A DNA stretch of 64,000 nt from Butyriboletus loyo (GCA_038093515.1 JBBPSI010000020.1:1-64000), one strand, 5' to 3'; positions 1 through 11,817 are shown, numbered from the stretch's first letter. Program-made: numbers and translations. The notes: generated from the sequence alone by a model not told the origin.

Positions 1-1
1 T

Positions 2-202
2 CATCTCAAGGTTATGCACACTCCACTTGTTGCATGGATAGCTGATTACCCTGAACAGCTCCTCATTGCATGTGTATCATCCAAGAACTCCCCTATTTCT
101 ACAGCCACTGCAGTCCAATTTGGTGATCCAACCACACATTCACCTTTTCTGGGGAAGGACACAGTGCAGGCCATCTGCACTGCCTGTACTGCTTGCTGTT
201 GA
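2..202 (+). pseudogene. Plavaka-like transposase fragment
   Basis: An open frame runs in from the window edge and stops at 202. It carries the block WIADYPEQLLIACVSS followed by SPISTA and QFGDP, which resembles the conserved core of Plavaka-type (CACTA-like) transposases common in Agaricomycetes. Only about 66 residues are present and the rest of the transposase is not found downstream, so this is a fragment cut by the window edge or already truncated. The family assignment is from memory of the motif and is moderate. Confidence 0.45.
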
Positions 203-892
203 AATGGTAGTGTTCTATTTCTGTATTTCACTTACAGCCACTATGTTTCCAGACTGGTCTTTATGACATCATGGTCCAGAACCATATGACATCACTATGA
301 CATCATAGTCTAGACACAGTCACACTTGTCACATTACATATAGCTCTCTTTGTGCTATTGGACAATATACTTAGTCTTATCTCTTATCTCTAACATATCA
401 TCATGTGATTTACACTATACCTTATATAGGTACTATACAGTACACAAGTACAAACACTCATGTACTGTATATAAGATAGCCCTTATGGCTTGTTGCTTTT
501 TCTTAGATCTTTCAGTTCTTTCACCACTACTGTGATATCTCTAAGTTGAGCCTTGCTCCTTATACTCTTCAAGTACCCCTGTTTGTGATATACTCTCTCA
601 TTACTTCAGTGAGTCTTTCCACTGATAAGTTTACCCTTGCATCCTTTGTTGCCCTTGGTGCACCTGCTCAGACTTTACCAATTCCAAAACTTGCAACCCA
701 TGCAACATTGTTGCATTCCATAAATTTTGTCAGCAGATGCTACTGAACTGAAGTGTTAATCAACTGAGAAAAAGGCCTAAGCCAGCAGTTAAACTGCTAA
801 CTCATATTTGGTAGGCTCTGTCACAAGGGATTTTAATACTTCTAAGTGTGGTTTACTCAATCTCTGTCATGGCTTGGTCATCAACCCATATC
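203..892. other. AT-rich non-coding stretch
   Basis: No credible coding region. The sequence is AT-rich and contains short repeats of the kind TGACATCA / TGACATCATGG that recur inside the LTRs further on, so it is probably old transposon debris. Nothing more specific could be supported. Confidence 0.5.
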
Positions 893-1266
893 TGTTATGA
901 TCACTAGAGCATAAACTCCAACAACTTCATACAAGATTCCACTAGCATTGCAGCTCAACACAAAAAGCTGGTGAGGATAGAAAGTAGTAGCTTGATCTTA
1001 ATCTCTCAACTATTTTCAGCAAATGAGACAAATGGTTAATGCTAAGAGAACTTAGCCTGAACTGCTATACATGGATAGACTAAGAAGCATACAGGGATCA
1101 AAGAGAAGAGAAGCATAACAGAGATTAAGTACATGAGGTGTGATGTCATAGACTCTGTCTGGACTTGGTCACATGTACTGTCTCACAATCATGTGCTCTT
1201 AGTCATGTGACTTTGAAAGTAGAAATGGCAAGTCCAAAAGTGTGGAAACAATATAGTATTATAACA
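893..1266 (-). repeat. LTR of a Ty3/Gypsy-type element, minus orientation
   Basis: A TG...CA bounded block whose reverse complement matches the LTRs at 1559-2051 and 2392-2899 (shared sections near the AACCACTTGTC-like box, the CTTCTCTTTGATC-like box and the ATGACATCA motifs). Just outside its upstream edge in the minus sense is a G-run (reverse complement of CCCCCCC at 1271-1277), which looks like a polypurine tract, so this is likely a 3' LTR. It is shorter than the other copies, and the flanks do not form a clear target-site duplication. Confidence 0.6.
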
Positions 1267-1502
1267 CTAACCCCCCCTAGGACTTGTATTCCAGATGAGT
1301 TCCATGATAAGAGGTTCCATGTTCCAGACCAAATTCTTTAAATAAAGAAGAGAATTCAAATAAAGTCAAGCCTTGAAGAGGTTGAGGGGCAGAAGGATGG
1401 GTGTGGTGATAGTCTGCTATTACATCTTGCAAATTGCCCAAATTGGAAATTGGTTCCCAAGTCCTATCTGTTTCATTGTACCCTCTCCAATGTACAAGAT
1501 AC
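1267..1502 (-). pseudogene. Chromodomain remnant of a Ty3/Gypsy chromovirus Pol
   Basis: Read on the minus strand from 1501, the frame gives YLVHWRGYNETDRTWEPISN and then a helix-like tail ending in DYHHTHPSAP. This is the second half of a chromodomain (the W-x-G-Y and TWEP blocks), as found at the C-terminus of chromovirus integrases. It is followed by non-coding sequence and the polypurine-like tract before the 3' LTR at 893-1266. The rest of Pol is missing: the frame is cut at 1502, where another LTR begins. Confidence 0.7.
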
Positions 1503-1558
1503 TGTTATGATCACAGGAGTAAATCCAACAAAAGTCACAAGCAGTTCACTAGGGTTGC

Positions 1559-2051
1559 TGTTATAATCATATCTCTTATAACCATCTTTTGCATTCGGAC
1601 TTCGTCATATTTCTCTTTCAAAGGTCACGTGACTCAATGCATGTGATCGTGGGATTATACATGTGACCACAAGCTGACTAAGCATATGACGTCACGGTCC
1701 AGACTGGCCCAGACTCTATGACATCACGCCTCATGTATTTAATCTCCATTTGCTTCTCTTCTTTTTGATCGCCGTCGACTTCTATTTCCCATCATCGTCA
1801 ACCTGTGACCCCCTTCATATATACTTGTATAGTAACTAGTCTCACGCACTGCTTGGTCTGTGCACATTCCCTTGTAATATAAAAGGGCTTGTGGTTTGGG
1901 CTAGGATTCCCTAGCTTTAACCACTTGTCTTATTCGCTGGCAACAGTTGAGAGATTAAGGCTAAGAGCTATTCCTCATTACCTTGCCAGTTACTGTGTAT
2001 AACTGCAATAGTCGTGGAACTTCGTGTGTGATAACTCTCATTGTCACAACA
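1559..2051 (+). repeat. Solo LTR nested in the outer LTR, TSD GTTGC
   Basis: Starts TGTTATAATC and ends CACAACA. It is flanked by exact GTTGC at 1554-1558 and 2052-2056, a 5-bp target-site duplication typical of Ty3/Gypsy elements. A TATA-like run near 1876-1882 (AATATAAAAG) would suit an LTR promoter in the plus direction. No internal coding region accompanies it, so it is a solo LTR left by LTR-LTR recombination. Confidence 0.85.
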
Positions 2052-2391
2052 GTTGCAGTTCTACACAAAGAACTGGCAAGATTTATAGAGTGTAGCAAAG
2101 TACCTTAGTCTCTCAACTGTTTCCAGCAAACAAGACAAGTGGTTAAAGCTAAGGGATCTTAGCCCAAACCACAAGCCTTTATATATTGTACAGGATGGTG
2201 CATAGACCAAGCTGTGCATGTGACAAACTTCTATACATGGTTAGACTAAGAAGCCAACAGCAATCAGAAAAAAGAGAAGCAAACAGAGATTAAGTACATG
2301 AGGTATAATGTTATAGTCTAGACTGATGATGTCATGGGCTGGTCTGGACCATTATGTCATAGGTGCTGTCTGGACTCTGATCACATGTACT

Positions 2392-2899
2392 TGTTATAAT
2401 TGTATATCTTATAACAGACTTTTGCATTTGGACTTCACCATTTCTCTTTCAAAGGTCACATGACTCAGTGCACATGATCATGGGATTATACATGTGATCA
2501 TAGGCTGACTAAGCATATGACATCATGGTCCAGACTGGCCCAGACTCTATGATGTCACACCTCATGTATTTAATCTCTGTTTGCTTCTCTTCTTTTTGAT
2601 TGCCATCGACTTCTATTTAATCTCCATCGACCCTGTACTTCTACTTGTATATACTTGTATAGTAGTTAGTCACATGCACTGCTTGGTCTGTGCGCAGTTC
2701 CCTGTAATATATAAGGCTTGTGGTTTGGGCTAGGATTCCCTAGCTTTAACCACTTGTCTATTCACTGGCAACAGTTGAGGATTAAGGTTCTAAGCTCTTT
2801 CTCTACCATCGCCAGTGCTTGGTGTAGCACTGCAACTGGAGTTGACCACCTGTGAAACTTAGTATTCTGCCAACATTGTTTGGTGGTTGCTTCATAACA
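2392..2899 (+). repeat. Second solo LTR nested in the outer LTR, TSD GTACT
   Basis: Starts TGTTATAATTG and ends CTTCATAACA, flanked by exact GTACT at 2387-2391 and 2900-2904. It is closely related to 1559-2051 over most of its length (for example the shared GGCTTGTGGTTTGGGCTAGG box). A solo LTR with no internal region, independent of the 1559 copy because its target duplication differs. Confidence 0.85.
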
Positions 2900-3128
2900 G
2901 TACTGTCCCATGATCACATGTACTAGGTCACATGACCTTTGAAGGTGAAAAGGAAAGTCCAAAAGCATGGAAATAATATAGTATTTTAACAGAAATGCAA
3001 AGTTCCAACATGGGTCTGTCCTTCAAAATCTGCAGAAGGATCAAGTTGGAGCACTAAAGAGCACATCACAACAATTGCTTCGCACCATATTGGAGTCTGG
3101 AGGAAAACAACCAAATGAATAAGCTGGT

Positions 3129-3553
3129 TGTTATGGTAGTGAACTACCTTTTTTCTCCTCTACCATTTGAACTACCATTTTCACCTAGGCTTCGCCTACT
3201 GTTCTTTGAACGCTGCGAGCATTCTGATTAGTCATCACTTCCCGCGCACGGACACACTTTCTTTCATACTCCAGAATCTTCTAGAGTATTCCTTCCTCAT
3301 TTGTCTTTTACCTCTCGCGACCCGATTGGGACATGGTCTGTGCACAGACCCCAGTAGTATATAAACCCAGTCTTTACAACATTGTAACTTATCTAGTTCT
3401 ACGCAGTTCACTGCTAGCAATTAGCTCTCATTCCAGACTCTTAGTGTGAGCACTAAGGCATAGTCTGAGACCCACCTCAGAATCGTCTCCCAAGTCCTGC
3501 AGCTACTCTTGAGTGCCACCTTTGAGTTCTCATTGTTAGCGCCAAGCGTAACA
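3129..3553 (+). repeat. Solo LTR of a different family, TSD CTGGT
   Basis: Begins TGTTATGGTAG and ends GCGTAACA, with exact CTGGT at 3124-3128 and 3554-3558. Inside is a TATA-like AGTATATAAAC at 3354-3364 with downstream polyadenylation-like sequence, as expected of an LTR. Apart from the termini it shares little with the 1559/2392 family. No internal retroelement sequence remains. Confidence 0.85.
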
Positions 3554-3698
3554 CTGGTATGCTCAGCATACTAAAAGCACAGTAAGCAGCAACCATTTAA
3601 CCTTGGCATCAGAAGACATCACTGTGCAAGTCATTTCCAACTGCACTAGCAGGCTTGACTGAGCTCAGCAGGGCTCATAATCTGTAGAAAAAATGCAT

Positions 3699-4146
3699 GT
3701 GAGGATGTACCAAAGGTACTCACTGATTGGTTATTTGAGGCTTGTTGGTATGCACATAGTGATGTAAGAACAAGATTGATTAGAACTCAGACAAGCTGAG
3801 TTTGAAGTACATGTATGGTCTGACTACACATGTTATGTAATCAGTATATTATGTAATACTAATATATGTACATTCAACAATATCTCCCAAATACCCTTCT
3901 TCCACCAAAAGTGAATAAACCCTTGCAATGATATATGTACCTGTTTTAGAATAGATGTATCTCCACAGCCACATGGCCACATCACATGACCCAGTGACCT
4001 CTTTGTAGCCAGGATGCAGTGCTATCACCTGCCTCACCAACACTAAGCAGAATTCCCATGCCATCAGGTGCTACATGGCATCTAGTGCAAAATAGTGAAA
4101 CATTACAAGGGTTTTTTCACTCACTGTACCTCTGGTACATCCTCAC
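3699..4146. repeat. MITE-like element with imperfect terminal inverted repeats
   Basis: The block GTGAGGATGTACC at 3699-3711, continuing AAAGGTACTCACT, is matched in inverted form by CACTGTACCTCTGGTACATC at 4123-4142, ending CTCAC at 4146. The interior has no coding potential. No target-site duplication was visible. It may be a small non-autonomous element or a decayed one. Confidence 0.45.
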
Positions 4147-4542
4147 TAGCACCCTTTCTACAAAGCTGTCAGGTGGCCTCAGTGATGTCAGAGGGCCTGG
4201 GCAGTGTAATACCCATGGGTGGTCATGGTTTGATTCTTGATGACACAGTCACACCTAATTGACTATATTAGGTGTGTTGTTTGTTTTCTTGATTATAGAC
4301 ACTTGTCTAGACCACAATCTTGCAAATCTGAAAACATGTAAAACAAAAAAGTGGTTGCCTCAGGCCAAATTCTACAACAAACTTTATTAGTCATTGTCTG
4401 CTACTTTGCTTGTACACCATATGCATGAATGTTCAATCCCTACTTCCATGCAAATCTCACATTCTCGACACAAAGGGGGGTATGAGGCTCTTGCTTGCAA
4501 CTTGGCCAGGTCACTAGAGATCGACATTTCCACGAATACAAA
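4147..4542. other. Intergenic; includes a dispersed repeat block
   Basis: No gene. The block at about 4168-4213 (GCTGTCAGGTGGCCTC...GAGGGCCTGGGCAG) recurs at 15218-15260 beside the LINE fragment, so it is part of a dispersed repeat, perhaps a retroelement 3' tail. Confidence 0.5.
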
Positions 4543-7132
4543 TCACCCCTGACTCTCCTCGACAAAGGCATTACTCTTATGCTTTGGCGTAAACGACCAC
4601 GTCTCCGGCACAGGTCCCAGAAACATCTCCGAAATCTTCACCCAATCTTGGCTGTTTGGGCTCGCAAAAAGTGTTTCTGTGTGACACCCGTCGTCAAATG
4701 TTGGTCTCGGAATCTTCTTCGCTGACACTGTACGATAGCGACACGACGTACCGAGTTCGTCCCGGCCTTGAAAGGCCGGCGCACGCTCGTTGATGCGCGC
4801 GGGCAGCCGCTCCAACAGGCCGATAGGGATGTAGCGGTGTTGGAAGGAGAGTGCCTCGCAGAGGTATCGACGCGTCTTGTTCACGCCCACCGTGTCCGTC
4901 CCGAAATGGGTCAACCCATACTCTGCGTACTGCTCTCAAGTTAAAATGAAGGCGTGGCCTGGTGCGGAGAGGGTGATAAAGGAAAATCCGACACAGCGTA
5001 CCTTGCGGACGAGCTCGAGGCGTTCCCGCGAACTAATGTCCCATTCCCGTCGCTCTTTGATTTCGGTGAATATCCATGGCTTGATGAGTGCACCCCGTCC
5101 GATCATAACACCATCTACGCCCGTGGTTTCGACATTTTCCCAGTAATCCTGAGAGGAGAAACAGTCGCCGCCACCAAAGATAGGGACAGGGGCAACTGAA
5201 AAGACAAGGTAAGAGCACTAATCGCGCGATGAGGGAAAGGGGGACTTACGTCCCTCATCTGCCTCGCACGCTCGAACGGCATCCACGCACTCTTTGATGT
5301 AACCCCAATCTGCTAGCTTCGTATAACGTTGCTGTCGAGTGCGTCCGTGCAGCTGTGCGTCCAAGCCTCGTCAGCGCGAAAGAGAAAGAAAGTGAGATGA
5401 CACTTTCCGTGATACCACCAACACCCCACTCGGAATTTAACCGAGGCATGAGCTTGTGTGCAGTGTTGCGTCCTTCTTTGACGCCTGTGCGGAGCTTCAC
5501 CGTGACTGGTATCTCGCCAAGTGCTTTGTTCATCCCCACAACGATCCTCCCTAGTTTTGTAGGTGTGTCAAGGACTGCAAGCGCTTAGATAATCAGTCGG
5601 AAGTTGTTGCAGTGGGAGAGTAGGACCCACGAGCGGACCCGCTACCAGTTCTAAACACGAGATCGATAGGACAACCACAGTTGATATCCACGAAGTCGAT
5701 GCCGTTCGCAAATTCTCTACCGAGGACCTCTGCGATAGGTACCATTGTCGAGGGCTTGTTTCCGGCGAGTTGTACACCAAATATGGTTTCGGAGGGGTGT
5801 CGACGGACTAGGGACCATTCCTCGCGAGAAGATGTGAGAAAAGAAGTAGCGAGGCCCACTAGCGCACATACAACCAAGTCAGGAACCAAGGCAGAAAAGA
5901 GACATTAGCGGCTCACTTTCCCCACACGTTATGTCGGCACCGAGGGTAACGCATAGTCGCCGGAATGGCTGGGAACATTGTCAAAGGATAGTTTGAAACC
6001 AAGGGCTCAACCCACCAAGTTTCCAACAGTTGTGAGAGGTGCGAGATCTTGGAAAAGCTAAGAATATATCACACTGGAAATCACAACAACGATATCTCAC
6101 AGGTTTTCCCCGTCCAATGCAACCTTTTCTTTTCAGAGAAGCGCATAGGCACATCAGGGGTGTCATTTCGGTCTAAAGTGTCGTCAGTCCGCTTCGCTAC
6201 AATCTCGTCGATCCGCCGAGGGACATCTTGTTGCGCCTGTTCTTCTGGAGCTGGCATATCTTCGGCTGGGTCGTCCAGTTGTTTTCCAGTCTCTATTCCC
6301 TTGAGGTACGCGCCTGTGATAGGTCTCGGGTACTGTCACAGTTCATCGAAGTCATGGAATAGCGAGCAACTAGAGACTTACCTTGTGTTGGCGAAGTAAT
6401 TTCAAAGTTTCCGCGCTGACCTGGTTGAGCTCTGCGTTAATGGGAGCGACCGTGGACTTTTTTTCTTCGTCCGTAATCAGAGTGGCAGCACCGTTCTCGT
6501 CCACGCGCGCATGTGCACCAAGGAATCGACATTTGAGTCCGAGACGGCATTCACCCGCTTCCTCGAAACTCGGACAAGTGGTGCTGAAATCAAGTGACGA
6601 GGCAGCTGCAGACTCGCCAGTCATGTCTGTCACAACAAAAGGTGGGGTGTCGGTGATGCTGCTTGCGAATGGAAGCTTGATGTCCCTCGGTTTGGCAGAG
6701 AGATAGGCAGAGATGTCGTGTGTGAACCGACACCTAGATGTATACCAGCATCAACGACGCATGTGAGTTCATGATAGAGGAATGACTTACTCGGATCCAT
6801 ACTCACACATCGTCCCGTTTGCAACGCGCCAACAGAGCTCCAGTTCGTCTCGTACTTTTCCGAATCGTCGGCCCTTGTTAGCACCTCTGTGGACTTTTTT
6901 CTGCTGTTTGGTTAGCTTCTTGCCTCCACCTGGGTTCGAGTCGCTGTCTGCGATGGGATCGACGGGGCGCCTAGTGTGGGATGTGGATCCTTCTGCGGCA
7001 TCGTCGTCCGCTGGTGGTCGGAAAACGTTGTGTAGCAGGAATCTGCAGATCGTTGGAAACAGACCGACGGAGAACGCAGTGCTGTACATACTCGGCTTTA
7101 ACGGGGGCAGTCCCTGGAGGAAGGCTCGCCAT
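4543..7132 (-). CDS. DUS3: tRNA-dihydrouridine(47) synthase, NAD(P)+ (Dus3)
   Basis: Flavoenzyme that reduces a uridine of cytosolic tRNAs to dihydrouridine (position 47 for this family). The start at 7132 gives [15 protein letters not shown] after removing an intron at about 7082-7033. CCCH zinc-finger segments follow (CEYGSE and [18 protein letters not shown]), then the TIM-barrel with [46 protein letters not shown] and [18 protein letters not shown]. The C-terminal helical domain includes [29 protein letters not shown] (restored by splicing an intron near 4720) and [11 protein letters not shown], ending at 4543. Intron-rich, with no visible break. It diverges from the recyclin gene over 106 bp. 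Confidence 0.93.
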
Positions 7133-7238
7133 CGATGTAGTTATCAGACCTGGCCTGATTAAACTGTTTGTCGCCACCAACGCTGTGGCTGCGCAAATCA
7201 GAGGGGCAACGTCGCGTCGGACGGCGAGCAAAGATGCG
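7133..7238. promoter_or_regulatory. Short divergent promoter between DUS3 and recyclin-1
   Basis: Only 106 bp separate the two inferred start codons, so both genes must share their upstream control region, and each 5' UTR may lie inside the other's promoter or gene. No clear TATA box is visible. The recyclin start used here is the first ATG downstream that keeps the F-box frame; an upstream in-frame start would overlap DUS3. Confidence 0.5.
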
Positions 7239-10200
7239 ATGGACAAGTTCGCAGCGCTTGAACCAACAAAATTATACTCGAATCCTTCTCAGCACCAACG
7301 GTCACCATCGCTCCAGACAACGACGAGCCATGTAAAGCGGTCATCCACCGCGAAACACTCGGCTGGCTACTTCAGTGCACGAACGCCTGCACCAGCACCG
7401 GTCCTCGCAGCGACCAAACCGCCCTCTCCGCCCATCGGGAAGCTGCCAGCCGACTTACATGTCCTGGTGTTGGCGCACCTCCCAATCCCTGACATTGTGA
7501 GGTACGCCAGAGCGAGCAGGGCAACGAGTAGGGTTGCAAGGGACGAGACTCTCTGGGAACGGCGCTGGCTCGACCTCGCTACACAGAGGCTCAGACTCGG
7601 CACCATCCTCGACGAGCTCGAAGCCAGAGCCAAGACCGAGAAGGACAAGTACAACGGGAATGCTCACGGACCCGCGACCCTCACAGTCTCCTCCCTCGAC
7701 GACGACGACTTTGGCGACTTTGCCTCTGCCCCTCCACGTGCGCTCCTGGACTTGTCGAGCTCAGCGCCGTTAACCAGCGTGGACACGTATGAGCCTGGAA
7801 AGCCGACTCCAACGTTCCGCACAAAGTATATACGGGCACATACGCTACTCCTCCCGCTGTTGCCCGCCCCGAATGCCCCTCCCCATGCTATACTCACCTC
7901 GCTCACTTCGTGCTTGTCGTCACGCCCGGACTCCCCTACTCATACACTCCTTATACAAGCTCGCGTGCTGCACCTCCTCGCACGCTTTCTGTCCCCTGCC
8001 ATCAAGCCTGTATCCACATGGGATCTTCGTCTCGCATCTGTCAAGACTTCTTTAGATAGGTTCGACGCTAGTCTTCTGACAGCGTTTGATGCTGCGGATA
8101 CGGGGAGTGACGAGGCGCGGATGAAAGAGGCGGCATCTGCAAGCTGGGAGGTGTCCATCTGCATGAACGGGATCGGACGGCGGACCAGCAAACATGGTGT
8201 GGCAGGAGGAGACTGGGAAATGGGCAGGCTTTGGGCGGAAAAGAGAGAGGTTTTCTACGAACAGGGAGTATGGGATCCGTCTGCCAACTTTACGTGCGTC
8301 TGTCCCTCCCTCTTCGTTGGCTCGTTGCTGATTGGCATGTAGAACGGATACCCGCCTCGATTTCACTGCCATGGACGGATTCATGTCTCGCATCCTTGCT
8401 GCCATTGAGGATGATGGCGCGAGGGCCTTCAGAGTGTTTCCGCGCGAGTCAGGCGTGTTGCTCGCGTTCGCGGAGAGAGTTGCTAGTGATGTGGTAAGTT
8501 GACAGTCATCGCGTGCCGTCTCGGATCGTATCGTTCGTGGCTGGATTATACTGATCTATTTATTCTTTTGGCGCGCATATACCTCTACATTTGATGCATA
8601 AACACCCATTGATGCCTGCGCGCATGTCATCGATCCACTTGGTATGAAAGATATCAGAATACATTTCCTCCCTGCTCGCGCGTGCACGAACAATCAGCAT
8701 ACCTCTTTTCCTGTCAGCGACTGCTGCATGCTTTAGAGAGGCATCCAGAGTCTCCGATGGCATTCTTGCAGTCTCTGGCAGCTCGAACAACGGAGGTGAG
8801 GCGGGAGCGGTAAAGGTAGAGCAAGCAGAGGATGTCATGTGCGTATCCAATCAATTATCCCTATCCTACTCTACATGACAGAGCTCCGTTCTCACCATGG
8901 AGTACAACAGTTACAAAATGTTCGAACCAAATATGGACGACTATCTCGACGACGAGATGGAGGAACTCAAACGCGCCTTTGAAGTGATATGCAAAGATTG
9001 GGAACGATCCGTTTCGCAAACGGCATCCTCGATGGTACGCATTCACAGTCACCTCCAGCTCTGTCTCATTCATCGCTCACGAGCCTTTTCTCTCTGCTCT
9101 TGCTTCGTGCTACAGGTTACCCCCGACGGTCGCTCCCGATCGCAGTCCCAGACCCAGGCCTCCCAAGCTCGGACGCGCTTCCTCGACTCGAAAAATCCCG
9201 CGCTGATGAAGCGCAACGTGCTGGCATCTTTCACAGACGCGCTCTTGCTCCCGGTGACGATCGTCCCGCGTGCCGTCGGTGCCGGCGTGGGTGCGGTCGG
9301 CGCCATCGGCACAGGTGTCGGTGCTGCGATTGGGACTGGCGTCGGGGCGGTGGGAACGGGCGTCGTGCAAGGGATCGCCATGCTGAATCCGCAACGGTGG
9401 GTGGGGAATGGCAGTGTGGCCGGTGTTGGCGCGGGCACGGGCTCAGTGCCAAGCGACGGGTATGAGAGCTTTGGCAAGGACGGAGCGCTGTTCGAGGTTG
9501 GCGTAGACGAAGACGAAAACGAGGGTGAGGACGCGGACACAGAGGAGGGAGGGGGAGTCGGGAAGGGGAATGAAGGAGGCGGTGTTGATGCTGGAGCGGA
9601 GGACGACGCCGGATGGGGCGAGTTTGCAGCGAGTCGGACGAGCGAGAATAGCGCTTCCAGTTCCGGTGTTGGTGGGTTCGACGCAGTGGCCTTATCTGGG
9701 CAGACTAACTCGACGTCGGAGACTGCGAGTACGAAGACGACGACGACGTCGAGCAGCACATCGACATCCACAAAACCGTCGAATTCTGCGAGGACATCGC
9801 ATGCCTCCGCTACGCCGCCGGCGCGTTCAAAAACTTCTACGCGCGTGCCTATCGAGGCGCTGGATCTTCTCCTCTCCCTCGACGTCTCGCTACAGCTCAT
9901 CCACGCCACCCGAGATGCGATCAAGCGCCTTGAGACGTTCGCCGCGTATCCGGGCACGACTGGCACGCGCGTGCGCGAGACGCTCGACGAGGGATTCTGC
10001 GAGATGTTTGGGGCGTTAGGTGCGAGGCATGTTGCGTGGGGATTTGGAATGTAAGTTCAGGATCCATGTTATTCTGTCCCATTCACCTTTTCATGACATC
10101 GTATCGACTAAATGCCGCACGCCAACTGCAGAGCGACCGAGCGCATGTCGTCCTACAAACCTGCCGAGCACGAGGGAACGACCAGCGTTGCACCGCTTTT

Positions 10201-11392
10201 ACAGTTCTTTGAGCTCGTTCACATCGGGGACATGATACAGAGCATGATGCAGGTATTTTTCGATAAAGAAATGGTACGTTCGGTTTGCACGTTTTCATCT
10301 GTGGTTTTCGCGTACGTACCCCTGAACCTTGCCTCGACCTAACATTGCCGGTGCACATGCACGTTGACATAGGCTCCACATATCGACAAGACCGACTTTT
10401 TGAACGTGGTCGTGAGGGAGAAGAAGCGGTTTGAGAATACGCTTGATGATTGTGTCGCGTCTGGGTTGAACGCTGGGACACAGGTGCTCATGAACCAGGT
10501 TCGTCGAGGACGCTCGCACATGAGCCATCAGCATGCGACTGACGGCACCGTACCGTCCTCTCGTACCATGACAGGTCGATCACATCATTCAGACGCTGAC
10601 CCAACCCAGGGCATACTACCCACCCGACGATGCCCCGCTCGATCTCCGTCCGACCAAAGGCTGTCGCGAAGCGATCCGGTGCCTCGAAATGCACTGCAAA
10701 CTGCTCAAGGGCAGCACGAGCAGAGAAGTTCTCGAAGTGTTTTATCAGGAAGTCGGGATACGGTTGTTGGCGTGCGTATCCGTCGTCTTTTTTTTTTTTG
10801 CATGCACTCGTTACACGGCGCTTTGCTGACATGTTGGATGTTGTACGCTGGAATCGGATACGTCGGGCGTTACGTGTAGGATACTGCAGAAACATGTCAA
10901 GCGCCAGATCATCTCCCTCAATGGCGGCTTTCAGGTGATCGCGGATCTGAACGCGTACCATGCATTCATCGCGTCGCTCAAGGTGTGTGTATATGTTTAT
11001 GTGTCCTTGGCAAATGCCCCCGTTCTTTTCTCCTCGGGGTCGTTTCGTTGATCGATTCGTGCGTGCCAAGGTGCCGAACGTGACCGCGGATTTCGACCAC
11101 CTCAAGATGCTCGGGCATGTTTTTGTCGTTGAGGATGCCAAGGATCTCGCACAGATCGTGCGGGACGTGACGCGGTATGGAGGCGCGTATCGACCAGAGG
11201 TACGGTTATCCTGGGGGCGGGGAGGGGGGGGGGATGTCCTCGCATCATCAAATGATAGGGTGCTGACGACGGGGATCGATGTAGGACATTTACGAGTTCA
11301 TCCAGCGCCGATCGGACTGGAAGAAGATCGAAAAGACGGTGGACAAGACGATGTATAATCTGAGTTTCAAGGAGGACTGCGTTGTTTGTTGA
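7239..11392 (+). CDS. Recyclin-1-like F-box protein with Sec10-like exocyst domain
   Basis: F-box proteins of the Rcy1/Pof6 group act in endosomal recycling and exocyst-linked membrane traffic. The F-box lies near residues 65-110 (GKLPADLHVLVLAHLPIPD, then LWERRW). The rest is the Sec10-like region spread over about ten exons: EYISSLLARARTIS, SATAACFREASRVSD, ALMKRNVLASFTDALLLPV, VVQGIAMLNPQRWVG, LDLLLSLDVSLQLIHATRDA, LLQFFELVHIGDMIQSMMQ, then ISLNGGFQVIADLNAYHAFI and LGHVFVVEDAKDLAQIVRDV, ending KEDCVVC at 11392. A long low-complexity acidic and Ser/Thr-rich insert separates LNPQRW from the LDLLLSLDV helix. Start 7239 (MDKFAALEP) was chosen because it follows DUS3's promoter side and lies in the first large exon. 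Confidence 0.9.
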
Positions 11393-11817
11393 GGTTGTAA
11401 ACGATGTCACACGTAGGGGATCCAAGGGCGGAATAGAACACGGTTGGATCACCGTGCTGGTCGGGTGGAATGAAAATCTCCTGGAACATGTAGATGCAAG
11501 TGTGAAGTGGGCACGTGTGGAAGAAAACTCTGCTGCTGTGGTCCATGTTCTATTACGGGCCCTCAAGGCCTCATTCAACTATATGTGTGAAACTGCACCA
11601 TTTGGCTCCTCTCTGGATATAGCCACCCAATCATATCTCCATGTCCTGAAACGAGTTCCCTCCAGCACTTTCTAGTCCTAGTGAAACATTCCCAGCCAAC
11701 CTAACCTCCTGGACCATCGCCTTTTTCCATGTTCGATGACTGCGAACAGTACGTCACCACAATGCATTTCCATCGTCCGATTTCGCCACAAGTGCTGTAT
11801 ATATATACCACTCAGAA
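11393..11817. other. Convergent intergenic region with a decayed copy of the phosphatase last exon
   Basis: No intact gene. On the minus strand about 11605-11745 reads KKAMVQEV, then ...GGYIQRGA with an in-frame stop. This aligns in order with QKVTIQEV...GGWYPEEA of the real last exon at 11818-11950, and the nucleotide order (TCCTCTGGATA... CGACCTCCTGGATCGTC) also matches. It is best read as a tandem duplicate of the 3' exon that has decayed. Confidence 0.5.

Larger units (their letters stand above)
1503..2991 (-). repeat. Outer LTR, minus orientation, split by two later LTR insertions
   Basis: Three pieces (1503-1558, about 2057-2391, 2905-2991) join to about 478 bp and read as one minus-oriented LTR bounded by TG at 1503 and CA at 2991. 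The interruptions are two plus-oriented LTRs of the same family, each with an exact 5-bp duplication. The joined length agrees with the roughly 490-510 bp of the inserted copies, which supports the nested reading. Confidence 0.75.

Noticed and set aside
7455..7667. Minus-strand small frames opposite the F-box exon
   Set aside because: Shadow frames of the GC-rich recyclin exon with no independent evidence.
9070..9966. 298-codon minus-strand open frame inside the recyclin gene
   Set aside because: Composed of Pro/Ser/Thr/Ala runs opposite the Gly/Val/Asp-rich insert of recyclin-1; no family motif, and the plus-strand frame carries conserved blocks on both sides.
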